Origin: Streptomyces sp. CB02414
GTDB lineage: Bacteria; Actinomycetota; Actinomycetes; Streptomycetales; Streptomycetaceae
Assembly: GCF_001905385.1 (NCBI RefSeq)
Contig: NZ_LIPF01000003.1
Location: 558,001 to 622,000 of the forward strand
Direction of reading: 5' to 3'
DNA length: 64,000 nt
Part shown: in pieces, positions 52,071-60,806 of the stretch
Position numbering within the stretch: the first letter of the stretch is position 1
Layout of the letters: the number at the start of each line of letters is the position of its first letter
Notes under the pieces: model-generated
What the model was told of the DNA's origin: nothing
What the model saw: only the letters and a program-made list of their open reading frames with translations
Database searches by the model: none
Position numbers and translations under genes: made by a program

Positions 52071-52108
52071 TGCCGCGCCCCCCAGGTTCTAGCCTTGGGG
52101 GCGCGGCA
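52071..52108 (+). terminator. Terminator after ftsH
   Basis: TGCCGCGCCCCC...AGG (52071-52086) pairs with CCTTGGGGGCGCGGCA (52093-52108) around a 6-nt loop, with a TTT shortly after. It separates ftsH from folE. Confidence 0.7.
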
Positions 52109-52152
52109 TTTCCGTATGCCGACCGCAGGACAGGACAGGAACGAGGCACTAG

Positions 52153-52758
52153 ATGACCGACCCCGTGACGCTGGACGGCGAGGGCCAGATCGGCGAGTTC
52201 GACGAGAAGCGGGCCGAGAACGCCGTACGCGAACTGCTGATCGCGGTCGGCGAGGACCCGGACCGCGAGGGGCTGAGGGAGACGCCGGCGCGGGTGGCGC
52301 GGGCGTACAAGGAGATATTCGCGGGACTGTGGCAGCAGCCCGAGGACGTGCTGACGACGACGTTCGACCTCGGGCACGACGAGATGGTGCTGGTGAAGGA
52401 CATCGAGGTGTTCAGTACGTGCGAACACCATCTCGTCCCGTTCCGCGGGGTGGCGCACGTCGGCTACATCCCGTCGAACAACGGCAAGATCACCGGCCTG
52501 TCCAAGCTGGCCCGCCTGGTGGACGTCTACGCCCGCCGGCCCCAGGTGCAGGAACGTCTCACCACGCAGATCGCCGACTCCCTGATGGAGATCCTGGAGC
52601 CGCGGGGCGTGATCGTGGTCGTGGAGTGCGAGCACATGTGCATGTCGATGCGCGGCATCCGCAAGCCCGGCGCGAAGACCCTCACGTCGGCGGTGCGCGG
52701 GCAGCTGCGCGACGTCGCCACGCGCAACGAGGCGATGAGCCTGATCATGGCTCGCTGA
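52153..52758 (+). CDS. folE: GTP cyclohydrolase I
   Basis: A 201-residue enzyme for the first step of folate synthesis, turning GTP into dihydroneopterin triphosphate. CEHHLVPF and [12 protein letters not shown] hold the zinc Cys and His residues; [23 protein letters not shown] is diagnostic. It is convergent with the other fol genes (folP, folB, folK), which read the opposite way. Confidence 0.95.
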   Translation: MTDPVTLDGEGQIGEFDEKRAENAVRELLIAVGEDPDREGLRETPARVARAYKEIFAGLWQQPEDVLTTTFDLGHDEMVLVKDIEVFSTCEHHLVPFRGVAHVGYIPSNNGKITGLSKLARLVDVYARRPQVQERLTTQIADSLMEILEPRGVIVVVECEHMCMSMRGIRKPGAKTLTSAVRGQLRDVATRNEAMSLIMAR

Positions 52759-52789
52759 CGCCCGTCGGCGGGCGTCCGGCGGCCGGGCG

Positions 52790-53278
52790 TCAGGCCGCCG
52801 TGGCCGTGCCCGGGTGGTCGTCGTCCTCGTCCTCCGGGAGGCGGCAGACGCGCTCCAGGAAGAGGGCGGCCGCTATGACGGCGATGCCCGCCAGCACCGA
52901 GAAACCGGCGTAGACGGCCTGGTCGCGGCGGGCGGGGACGTCCAGGTACTCCAGCAGGAAGACCCCCGTGCCCCCGTACATCCCCGCGACCAGGGCGGCC
53001 ACCAGGGCGCTGGCCTGGCCGAAGACCACCGCGCGGGCCGCCATCATCGGGTCGACGCCCTTGGCGCCCGGCACACGCTCCCGCTGGGCCTTCAGGCGGG
53101 CGCGCAGCGAGAGCGCGGTGGCGAGCAGGATCACCGCGATCAGGGCGAGGACGATGGGGGCGGCCAGGGGGACGCTCGGGAGGCTCCCGATCGAGTTCCA
53201 CAGGCGGGCGCCCGCCCAGGACAGGATGCCGGCGACGAGGAACACGCCGACCAGCACCCTGATGCGCAACTCTTTCAC
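52790..53278 (-). CDS. DUF3180 membrane protein
   Basis: A 162-residue protein with four predicted helices (LVGVFLVAGILSWAGARLW, LAAPIVLALIAVILLATALSL, ASALVAALVAGMYGGTGVFLL, AGFSVLAGIAVIAAALFL). It is found next to folK throughout actinobacteria, and nothing is known of its role. It is the last gene of the folP-NTF2-folB-folK series, about 90 bp after folK. Confidence 0.8.
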   Translation of the reverse strand: MKELRIRVLVGVFLVAGILSWAGARLWNSIGSLPSVPLAAPIVLALIAVILLATALSLRARLKAQRERVPGAKGVDPMMAARAVVFGQASALVAALVAGMYGGTGVFLLEYLDVPARRDQAVYAGFSVLAGIAVIAAALFLERVCRLPEDEDDDHPGTATAA

Positions 53279-53365
53279 GCTGTTCCGTGTCCCTTCGGTC
53301 CCCGGTGCCGGTCTTCGGCGTGGCCGTCGGCCTTGTCGTCTGCTCGGCCTTCTCGACCTTAACGA

Positions 53366-53977
53366 CTACTCGGGCAGCCGGAGTTCCAGGTCGGCGCGGG
53401 GCGCGACGCCCTCCCGGGTGACGGCGTCCAGGAGATCGGCGATCGCGCCGTGTCCCGGCAGCTGCGCCTCCGGGTCCACATCGTGCCAGGGGGCGAGGAC
53501 GAAGGCGCGTTCGTGGGCGCGCGGGTGGGGAAGCGTGAGCTGCGGGTCGTCGGAGACGACCTCCGCGTAGGCGACGATGTCGACGTCGAGGGTGCGCGGG
53601 CCCCAGCGCTCGTCGCGGACCCGGTGGAAGGCCTCCTCGACCGCGTGCGCCCGCTCCAGCAGGGAGGACGGGGGCAGGGTGGTCTTGAGGATCACGACCG
53701 CGTTGAAGTACGACGGCTGGCTGTCCGGGTCGACGCCCCAGGGCTCCGTCTCGTACACCGGCGAGACCTCTTTGACTCGCACGCCGGGGGTGTCCTCCAG
53801 GGCGTCGATCGCCCCCTGGAGGGTCTCCAGGCGGTTGCCGAGATTGGCGCCCAGGGCGACCACGGCGCGCTTGGGGTTGGACAGCGTGGTGTCGGCCGCG
53901 TCGACCTGCTCGATGACGGAGGCGGGCACCGGCTGTACGGTCGGGTCGCTGGGACCCTTGGTGAAGGGGGCGCTCAT
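53366..53977 (-). CDS. folK: 6-hydroxymethyl-7,8-dihydropterin pyrophosphokinase
   Basis: A 203-residue enzyme that pyrophosphorylates hydroxymethyldihydropterin with ATP. VVALGANLGNRLETLQGAI, PVYETEPWG, RWGPRTLDVDIVAY and LPHPRAHERAFVLAPW are family blocks. The ~45 residues before NPKRAVVALG are extra. ATG 53977 overlaps the folB stop by 4 nt. Confidence 0.92.
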   Translation of the reverse strand: MSAPFTKGPSDPTVQPVPASVIEQVDAADTTLSNPKRAVVALGANLGNRLETLQGAIDALEDTPGVRVKEVSPVYETEPWGVDPDSQPSYFNAVVILKTTLPPSSLLERAHAVEEAFHRVRDERWGPRTLDVDIVAYAEVVSDDPQLTLPHPRAHERAFVLAPWHDVDPEAQLPGHGAIADLLDAVTREGVAPRADLELRLPE

Positions 53978-54333
53978 ACACGGCTCCGGATGATGGTGAC
54001 GGTCACGTCGTCGAAGGGGACGGTGATGGGTGCGTCCGGCTTGTGGACGCAGACCTCGACCTCCTCGACCCCTTCGTGCTTCAGGCAAACCTGGGCGATG
54101 CGCTCGGCGAGCGTCTCGACGAGGTTGACGGGCTCGCCCTCGACGACGGCCACGACCTCCTCGGCCACGATGCCGTAGTGCACGGTCTTCGCCAGGTCGT
54201 CGTCGGCCGCGGCCGGCCGGGTGTCCAGGCCAAGGACGATGTCCACGAGGAAGGTCTGGCCGTCCTCGCGCTCCTTGGGGAACACACCGTGGTGCCCGCG
54301 GGCCTTCAGGCCGCGCAGCGCGACACGATCCAC
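53974..54333 (-). CDS. folB: Dihydroneopterin aldolase
   Basis: A 119-residue enzyme that cleaves dihydroneopterin to hydroxymethyldihydropterin and glycolaldehyde. It shows VDRVALRGLKARGHHGVFPKEREDGQTFLVDI and the active-site-bearing VNLVETLAERIA. GTG 54333 gives the family length and has AGGAG 8 nt upstream. Confidence 0.93.
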   Translation of the reverse strand: MDRVALRGLKARGHHGVFPKEREDGQTFLVDIVLGLDTRPAAADDDLAKTVHYGIVAEEVVAVVEGEPVNLVETLAERIAQVCLKHEGVEEVEVCVHKPDAPITVPFDDVTVTIIRSRV

Positions 54334-54561
54334 GCGAATCACTCCTGCAGTCGTCGGTCTCGGCCGGTGCGTACCACGTGCGGGCGGTACGGCGGCCTCA
54401 GTCGAATCTACCCGCGGGCACCGACAGCGCCGGGACACGGGGTGCGTGGGGGAGGGCGCACGCCGGGAGGTTTCATCCCGCGTTTGCCCTGGCGGCCCCG
54501 GTGGATCACGGGTTGGTAGCCGCCCATACCCGGTGGTCCGTGATTCCAACCACTTCCGGGA
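54334..54561 (-). promoter_or_regulatory. Structured gap inside the fol gene series
   Basis: This 228-bp gap interrupts a series whose other junctions overlap by 4 nt. It contains the inverted repeat GGATCACGG (54503-54511) / CCGTGATTCC (54538-54547), and GGTTGG (54511-54516) can pair with CCAACC (54546-54551); the two pairings compete or form a pseudoknot. It may hold an internal promoter or a regulatory RNA. No known riboswitch is recognised. Confidence 0.4.
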
Positions 54562-55098
54562 TCAGGGTTCACCCGGACCGGTCAGGGGCGGGTTTCCGGG
54601 GCCCTCGTCGTCCTCGTCCTCGGTTCCGGTCTCGGCGAGTACCGGGGAGGCGTGGTGCGACCAGAGCTTCCAGCCGGCGGGCGTGCGCCGGTACGTGTTG
54701 GTGGCGACCACGAGCTGGCCGACGAGCGGGCCGAGCTCGTCGTCGCCCTCGGGGGCGGGGCCGCCGCTGAGGATGTTCTCGGTGCAGGTCACCAGGGCGG
54801 TGTCACCGGTCACGGAGACGTGCACGTCGGTGAGGAAGAACTGGATGTAGTCGGTGTTGGCCATGATCAGGGCGTAGGAGCGCAGGACCTCGCCGCGGCC
54901 GGTGAGGACCGGCCAGCCGGGGTGTACGCAGGAGACCACGCCGGCGTCGGCCGGGTCGTGGTACGACTCGTCGACGCCCAGGTCGGACGGGGTGAGCCAG
55001 AACTCGGAGACCTTTTCGAAGTCGCCCTGTTCGAGTGCCTCGTAGAAGGCGGTGTTGGCCGCCTCGACCTGCTCGACGTCGACGTGCGGGGCGTTCAC
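54562..55098 (-). CDS. NTF2-like fold protein
   Basis: A 178-residue protein with a SnoaL/NTF2-type fold (VEAANTAFYEALEQGDFEKVSEFWL, CVHPGWPVLTGRGEVLRSYALIM, WKLWSHHASPV) and an acidic tail. It has no known catalytic residues. It overlaps folP by 4 nt (GTGA), which places it in the folate operon; the link to folate metabolism is inferred only from position. Confidence 0.8.
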   Translation of the reverse strand: MNAPHVDVEQVEAANTAFYEALEQGDFEKVSEFWLTPSDLGVDESYHDPADAGVVSCVHPGWPVLTGRGEVLRSYALIMANTDYIQFFLTDVHVSVTGDTALVTCTENILSGGPAPEGDDELGPLVGQLVVATNTYRRTPAGWKLWSHHASPVLAETGTEDEDDEGPGNPPLTGPGEP

Positions 55099-55958
55099 CG
55101 GGCTCCCTCGACGGCGCGGGCGACGCGTACGGCGTCGGCGGTGGCACGGACCTCGTGCACGCGTACGGCCCACGCGCCGGCGTGTGCGGCGAGGGCGGAG
55201 ACGGCGGCGGTGGCCGCGTCGCGCTCCCGCGCGGGGGGCGGAGCGGCGTCGGGGCCTGCCAGGACCCGGCCGAGGAAGCGCTTGCGGGAGGCGGCGACGA
55301 GGAGGGGGTGGCCGAGGGCGTGGAGGCGGTCGAGGTGGGCGAGGAGGACGAGGTCGTGCTCGGCGTCCTTGGAGAAGCCGAGGCCGGGGTCGACGACGAC
55401 GCGGTCGGGGGCGACGCCACCGTCGAGGACGGCCTCCACGCGGGCGCGCAGCTCGTCGACGACCTCGGCGACGACGTCGGCGTAGGTGCCGCGGACGTTG
55501 CCGCCCTCCAGGAGGCCGCGCCAGTGCATGACGACGAAGGGGGCGCCGGCGTCGGCGACGACCGGGATCATGCGGGGGTCGGCGAGGCCGCCGCTGACGT
55601 CGTTGACCAGGGCGGCGCCGGCGGCGAGTGCCTGGTCGGCGACGGAGGCGCGCATGGTGTCGACGGAGATCGTGACGCCCTCGGAGGCCAGTCCGCGCAC
55701 GACCGGGACGACGCGGCGGAGCTCTTCGTCCTCGTCGACGCGGGTGGCGCCGGGGCGGGTGGACTCGCCGCCGACGTCCACGAGGTCGGCGCCTTCGGCC
55801 ACCAGGTCGAGGCCGTGCTTGATGGCGGCCGTGGTGTCGAAGAAGCGACCGCCGTCGGAGAAGGAGTCGGGGGTCACGTTGACGACTCCCATGACCGCGC
55901 AGCGGTCCCATGCGGTCAGTCCCGCGAGGTGGTGGCGGTGGGCGGTCTGCTTGCTCAT
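55095..55958 (-). CDS. folP: Dihydropteroate synthase
   Basis: A 287-residue enzyme joining p-aminobenzoate to hydroxymethyldihydropterin pyrophosphate, the sulfonamide target. VMGVVNVTPDSFSDGGRF, VDVGGESTRPGA, ISVDTMRASVA and DPGLGFSKDAEH are all present. ATG 55958 gives the family length. TACGCT lies 6 nt before it with no ribosome site, suggesting a leaderless mRNA. First gene of the series. Confidence 0.94.
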   Translation of the reverse strand: MSKQTAHRHHLAGLTAWDRCAVMGVVNVTPDSFSDGGRFFDTTAAIKHGLDLVAEGADLVDVGGESTRPGATRVDEDEELRRVVPVVRGLASEGVTISVDTMRASVADQALAAGAALVNDVSGGLADPRMIPVVADAGAPFVVMHWRGLLEGGNVRGTYADVVAEVVDELRARVEAVLDGGVAPDRVVVDPGLGFSKDAEHDLVLLAHLDRLHALGHPLLVAASRKRFLGRVLAGPDAAPPPARERDAATAAVSALAAHAGAWAVRVHEVRATADAVRVARAVEGAR

Positions 55959-55964
55959 GTGTTC

Positions 55965-55970
55965 AGCGTA
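55965..55970 (-). promoter_or_regulatory. -10 hexamer of a leaderless promoter (folP)
   Basis: On the minus strand TACGCT, 6 nt, ATG. Confidence 0.45.
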
Positions 55971-56305
55971 GGCCTCCGGCGGTGGGGCGGGGTGCCTGCG
56001 GCGCCTGTGCGGGTTCGGTGGGGGTGCGGGTAGCGCGGTGCGTGGTGTTGTGGGTCGGGGCCGCGCCGGGGGGTGTCCGTCCTCGGAACGGCGCGGAATC
56101 GGTCGGCTACGGGGGTGGCCGGCGCGGACGCGCCAACCGCTGCGGGCGGACACCCCCCGACACGTCCCCTTCCCGCCGTACGCGGCTTTCCCGCCGTCCC
56201 GCCCAGCTACGGGCAGTCGTGCCGCTGGGGCGGCACGGCCTGCGCGACCCACCCCCTGCGGCCACCCGAACGCCGGGTGACCTGCAAACCCCGGACCGCG
56301 GAGCC
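55971..56305. other. Gap without a recognised gene
   Basis: These 335 bp lie between folP and the DUF2156 gene, both leftward. I see no ORF with convincing codon use and no clean terminator. Confidence 0.4.
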
Positions 56306-58195
56306 CTACGCCGCCCGCGCCCCCCGCTCCGACAGCCCGTGCGGACACGGCCGCCGCGTCGGCGTACCCCGGCGCAGGAAACGCGGCGGCGTCAGTGTGA
56401 CGAAGCCCTCGGCCTGCATCGCGGCGAAGCCGATGCGGGGGAGGTCGGCGGAACGGCGGTAGACGACGAAGCGCGGTTCCCAGCTGGGGCGGAACTTGGC
56501 GTTGAACTTGTACAGCGACTCGATCTGGAACCAGCGGGAGAGGAACACCAGCAGACCTCGCCAGGCACGGAGCACCGGGCCCGCGCCGATCTTCTCGCCC
56601 CGTGCGAGCGCCGCGCGGAACATCGCGAAGTTCAGGGAGACGCGGGCGATGCCCAGTTTCGGGGCGGCCTGGAGGGCGGCCACGATCAGGAGTTCGTTCA
56701 TGCCGGGATCGGCCGCGCGGTCGCGGCGCATGAGGTCGAGGGACGCCCCGTCAGTGCCCCACGGCACGAAGTGCAGGACCGCCTTGAGGTCGCCGAACTC
56801 ACCGGGTTCGGTGTCCTGCCGGTGGGCCGTCGCTATCAGGCAGTCGCCGTCGGAGGGGTCGCCGACGCGGCCGAGGGCCATGGAGAAGCCGCGCTCGGTG
56901 TCCGTGCCGCGCCAGGCGTCCGCGGCGCGGCGGACGCGGTCCAGTTCGGCGTCGGAGAGGTCAGCCACGCGTCGTACGCGGGTCTCGTAACCGGCGCGCT
57001 CGATGCGCTTGACCATCTGGCGTACGTTGCGCATCGCGCGGCCGGTGAGGGAGAAATTTGCCACGTCCACCACCGCCTCGTCGCCGAGTTCGAGGGCGTC
57101 GAGTCCGGTCTCGCGGGTCCAGACCTCGCCGCCGGTCTCGGAGCAGCCCATGACGGCCGGGGTCCAGGAGTGGGCGCGGGCCTCGTCCATGAAGCGTTCG
57201 ATGGCGCCCGGCCACGCCTCCACGTCGCCGATCGGGTCGCCGCTGGCCAGCATCACGCCGGAGACGACGCGGTAGGTGACGGCCGCCTTGCCGCTGGGGG
57301 AGAAGACGACCGCCTTGTCGCGGCGCAGCGCGAAGTGGCCGAGGGAGTCGCGGCCGCCGTGCCGGGCGAGGAGGGCGCGCAGGCGGGTCTCGTCGTCCTC
57401 GGTGAGGCGGGCCGCGGGGTGTTCGGGGCGGAAGGCCAGGTAGATGGTGGTGACGGCGGTCAGGAGGCCGAGGGCGCCGAGGGAGAAGGCCACCGTCCAG
57501 GAGGTGGTGCCCCGGTAGTCGACCGGGCCCTCGACGCCGAACAGGCCGTACAGGACGTGGGTGATGCGGTCGGCCAGGCTGGGGTCACCGATCATGCGGT
57601 GCGGGTGGGCGTTGACGACGAGCAGGCCGAGGATGACGGAGCCGGCGGACATGAGGACGAAGTTGGCCAGCGCCCGCCAGCGGCTGCGGGGGTCGGGGAG
57701 TGCTGCGAACTGGTCGCGGTGGCGCAGGAGGGGGGCGAGCAGGGCCAGGGAGATGAGTACGCCGACGAGGGAGTGGCGGTAGCCGAACTGGGCGACGGCG
57801 CCTAGGGGGAGCAGCGCCACGGCCGCTCGCCACGCCCGGCGCTTGCGGCGCTTGAGGCCGTGGGCGAGCAGGAGGAGCAGGACGCCGGCACTGAGGGAGA
57901 GGGCCGCGGCGAAGGGGCCGAAGGAGCCGGGGAGGACCTCGGCGAGGGCGTGCACGCGGCTGTGCCGGAAGCGGGGGAAGACGCCGCCGGCGATGTCCAG
58001 GAGGCCCACGAGCGCGCAGGCGCGGCCGACGAGGAGGGGGACGTTCTCCGGGCGGGGGCCGCGCAGTACCCGTCGTAGGCCGGTGGATTTGGCCGGAACC
58101 GCGCCCGACATTTCCTCATCTGTCCTGACAGACATCGCACCTGTGGTTCTGCGAGAGATCGTGGATCCGGGCCCGTTTCGGGCATCCGGCGACAT
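56306..58195 (-). CDS. DUF2156 membrane protein, lysyl-phosphatidylglycerol synthase-like
   Basis: A 629-residue protein. The first half has about six membrane helices (VGRACALVGLLDIAGGVF..., AAALSLSAGVLLLLLAHGL). The C-terminal ~320 residues match the MprF/LPG-synthase catalytic domain (DUF2156): KAVVFSPSGKAAVTYRVVSGVMLASGDPIG, SLNFAMFRAAL, LYKFNAKFRPSWEPRFVVY. MprF modifies phosphatidylglycerol with amino acids and protects against cationic peptides; the exact substrate is unknown here. ATG 58195 is chosen for its GAGGG site; ATG 58135 is an alternative. Confidence 0.8.
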   Translation of the reverse strand: MSPDARNGPGSTISRRTTGAMSVRTDEEMSGAVPAKSTGLRRVLRGPRPENVPLLVGRACALVGLLDIAGGVFPRFRHSRVHALAEVLPGSFGPFAAALSLSAGVLLLLLAHGLKRRKRRAWRAAVALLPLGAVAQFGYRHSLVGVLISLALLAPLLRHRDQFAALPDPRSRWRALANFVLMSAGSVILGLLVVNAHPHRMIGDPSLADRITHVLYGLFGVEGPVDYRGTTSWTVAFSLGALGLLTAVTTIYLAFRPEHPAARLTEDDETRLRALLARHGGRDSLGHFALRRDKAVVFSPSGKAAVTYRVVSGVMLASGDPIGDVEAWPGAIERFMDEARAHSWTPAVMGCSETGGEVWTRETGLDALELGDEAVVDVANFSLTGRAMRNVRQMVKRIERAGYETRVRRVADLSDAELDRVRRAADAWRGTDTERGFSMALGRVGDPSDGDCLIATAHRQDTEPGEFGDLKAVLHFVPWGTDGASLDLMRRDRAADPGMNELLIVAALQAAPKLGIARVSLNFAMFRAALARGEKIGAGPVLRAWRGLLVFLSRWFQIESLYKFNAKFRPSWEPRFVVYRRSADLPRIGFAAMQAEGFVTLTPPRFLRRGTPTRRPCPHGLSERGARAA

Positions 58196-58280
58196 TGCGC
58201 CCTCTAGGACGGTGTCTCGGGTGGAGAGGTTCACTCCACCTGTCGGAAAGCCCCTTGAAAGCACAGGCAGGTAGCAACGC

Positions 58281-59405
58281 ATGGGTCTCACGAGCGACAA
58301 GGTGCTGGCGCTGGCGGTGGTGTCGGGCGTGCTGCTGTTCGCCGGCACGGTGTGGTGGTGGCCGCGGCTGGGGCGGCGGAGTGTGCGGGCCGTGCTGGGG
58401 CGGGTGGGGTTGTTGCTGGGTACTCAGGTGGCGGTGTTCGCGGCGGTGGGGCTCGCCGCCAACCAGGCCTTCGGGTTCTACGGGAGCTGGGCCGACCTGT
58501 TCGGGCGCGTGGACGGCCAGGGGGTGGTCGTGGACCACTCGGCGGGCGGGGGCGGTCCGTTGCGGGTCGTGGGCGAACGGCGGGTGACGCCGGCGGGCGG
58601 GGGGCGGCCGGAGGTTGCCGGGCGGGTGCAGGAGATACGGGTCGTGGGCCGTACGACGCGGATCGCGTCGCCCGCGTACGTGTATCTGCCGCCCGAGTAC
58701 TTCCAGGCGCGGCACCGTGCGCGTACCTTTCCCGCCGCCGTCGTACTGACCGGCTATCCGGGGACCGCCTCGGCGCTGGTGGACAAGCTCCGTTATCCGC
58801 GGACGGCGTTCGATCTGGCCAAGGCGGGGCGGATGCGGCCGATGATTCTGGTGATGCTGCGGCCCGCCGTGGCGCCGCCGCGCGACACCGAGTGCGTGGA
58901 CGTGCCGGGCGGCCCGCAGACGGAGTCCTTCTTCGCCAAGGACCTTCCCGAGGCCGTGAGCGCGCACTATCGCGTCGGCAAAGGCCGGGGGAGTTGGGGT
59001 GTCGTCGGCAACTCGACCGGAGGCTACTGCGCTCTGAAGCTCGCCATGCATCACCCCGAGGTGTTCGGAGCGGGGGCCGGACTGTCCGCCTACTACGACG
59101 CGCCCAGCGATCCCACCACGGGTGATCTCTTCCAGGGAGATGAACGTGCCGAGAATCGGGCCAGTCTGTGGTGGTGCATCAAGAACCTTCCGGCGCCGGA
59201 CACTTCATTGCTCGTCAGCAGTAGCCGGTCCGGTGAGACGAACTACAAGGACACGGTGAAGTTCATCGATCTGGTGAAGGAACGGAAGCCGACGCGGATC
59301 TCGTCGATCATCCTGGAAAGCGGCGGGCACAACTTCAATACCTGGCGGCGCGAGATTCCCGCGACGCTGGAGTGGCTGAGCGGGCGGATCGGCGGACGGC
59401 CCTGA
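58281..59405 (+). CDS. Membrane-anchored alpha/beta hydrolase of the esterase D family
   Basis: A 374-residue protein. Two membrane helices (residues ~8-27 and ~40-60) precede an outside catalytic domain resembling mycolyltransferase/antigen 85 and FrmB esterases. The nucleophile elbow is VVGNSTGGYCALKLA, and the catalytic His is in SGGHNFNTWRRE. Streptomyces has no mycolic acids, so it probably acts on another ester. It is divergent from the DUF2156 gene, and a joint role in the cell envelope is possible. Confidence 0.8.
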   Translation: MGLTSDKVLALAVVSGVLLFAGTVWWWPRLGRRSVRAVLGRVGLLLGTQVAVFAAVGLAANQAFGFYGSWADLFGRVDGQGVVVDHSAGGGGPLRVVGERRVTPAGGGRPEVAGRVQEIRVVGRTTRIASPAYVYLPPEYFQARHRARTFPAAVVLTGYPGTASALVDKLRYPRTAFDLAKAGRMRPMILVMLRPAVAPPRDTECVDVPGGPQTESFFAKDLPEAVSAHYRVGKGRGSWGVVGNSTGGYCALKLAMHHPEVFGAGAGLSAYYDAPSDPTTGDLFQGDERAENRASLWWCIKNLPAPDTSLLVSSSRSGETNYKDTVKFIDLVKERKPTRISSIILESGGHNFNTWRREIPATLEWLSGRIGGRP

Positions 59406-59534
59406 AATGATCTTGCAGTAATTCAGGCGTCGGCGGCCTTGTGGAATGCCGGTGGCGTGTGAACACCTTCGAGATGGCTGTGTTTTTGCGGGGCGGGGCG
59501 CCAAGATTCGCCTACGCGCGGTAAGTTTCTGGCC

Positions 59535-60758
59535 ATGCCACGTGGACGTCACCGCCATTCCCCGCCCCTGCACAGGCTGCTGCCGCCGTCGGCGATCGCA
59601 GGCGTCTCCGTCGTCTGTGCCCTCGGCCCCTGGGTGTTCAGCGAAGCGACGGTCCTGCGCGCACTGGCCGCGGCCGCCGCGGTGACGGCCGTCGTCGGCG
59701 CGGTCGTCATGCGGCACTGGGACGCCCAGGCGGGCAAGCGGGTCGCCGACCTCACGCGCGCGCGGGCGAGCGACGAGTGGCGCTACGAGGAACGGGTCGC
59801 CGAACTGGAGTCCGACCTCGAGGAGTCGCGCGAACTGCGCCAGAAGCTGGAGCACCGGCTGCGGGCCAAGCGCACCGAACTGGCGGGGCTGCGCAACGAG
59901 CACGCCTCCCTGCTGCGGCGTTACGCCACCGCCGAGACCGAGCGGGCCAGCGCGCTGGAGGGCCGTCGGCTGCTGGAGATAGAGGCCGTGCCGCAGGCGC
60001 CCGCGCTGCCGGCCGCCCGCCCGGCTCCGGACGAGGCTCCGGTGGCCGAGGAGACGGTGGCCGAGGAGGTGGCGGTCGCGGACGCGGTGACGGACGAGGC
60101 CGCCGGGGAAGGGGAAGCCCCCGCGGTCTTCTCTCCCGAGGGCTCCCGGTTGTTCCTGCGGGCGAACGCGGCACTGGCCCGTTTCGCCGAGGACGCGCCC
60201 GCCGGCCACCGCGACTCCGGCGACGGCGACTCCGGCGACTCCCGTGACGGCGGAGACGACGACGGGAACGGTGGCGGGGAGCGCGCGTCGGCGGACGCCA
60301 CCGCGCGGGAGGACGAGGCGCAGGGGCAGCCCGAGGCGGCCGACGGACACGAGCGCACCGCCGCCGCCTCCCCCACGGCCCAGCACGACGAGCGGCCCGC
60401 GCAGCCCACCGCGCCCACCGGACAGGCCACCGGTCACTACACGGTGCCGGCCGCGGTGGCGGTCGTACCGTCGGCCCCGGCGCGGCGCCCCCTGGTCGAG
60501 GGCGGCTTCGACTTCTTCGGCACCAAGGACGACCAGGACGGCACGTCGTCGTCGCCCAAGGCCCTGGAGACCGTCCAGAACGAGGACCTCGCCGACGTGG
60601 TCGGCCAGGAGGCCCTCGCCCTGCACAAGGCGGAGAAGGAGGCGGGCTTCAAGCAGGCCGGCGAGGAGTCCCGGGGCGTGGGCCAGGTGATCGACCTGAC
60701 CGCCCACGACGAGACGGAGCAGATCGACGTGCAGGGGCTGCGCAGCGCCGTGTCCTGA
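59535..60758 (+). CDS. Membrane-anchored coiled-coil protein of unknown function
   Basis: A 407-residue protein with two N-terminal membrane helices (residues ~18-60) and then a coiled coil (residues ~85-145, RYEERVAELESDLEESRELRQKLEHRLRAKRTELAGLRNEHASLLRRY). A ~190-residue Ala/Glu/Asp-rich disordered part follows. The C-terminal ~80 residues (GGFDFFGTKDD..., EDLADVVGQEALALHKAEKEAGFK) look ordered. TAAGTT lies 7 nt before the ATG. I do not recognise a family; it may be a scaffold. Confidence 0.65.
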   Translation: MPRGRHRHSPPLHRLLPPSAIAGVSVVCALGPWVFSEATVLRALAAAAAVTAVVGAVVMRHWDAQAGKRVADLTRARASDEWRYEERVAELESDLEESRELRQKLEHRLRAKRTELAGLRNEHASLLRRYATAETERASALEGRRLLEIEAVPQAPALPAARPAPDEAPVAEETVAEEVAVADAVTDEAAGEGEAPAVFSPEGSRLFLRANAALARFAEDAPAGHRDSGDGDSGDSRDGGDDDGNGGGERASADATAREDEAQGQPEAADGHERTAAASPTAQHDERPAQPTAPTGQATGHYTVPAAVAVVPSAPARRPLVEGGFDFFGTKDDQDGTSSSPKALETVQNEDLADVVGQEALALHKAEKEAGFKQAGEESRGVGQVIDLTAHDETEQIDVQGLRSAVS

Positions 60759-60806
60759 CCGGACGGGGCGGGGCGGGACGGGGCAGCAGGGCAGGGGTGT
60801 GGCCTC

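Noticed and set aside
58135..58348. Longer N-terminus for the DUF2156 protein from 58348
   Set aside because: It would overlap the divergent esterase gene start at 58281 and adds residues without family resemblance.
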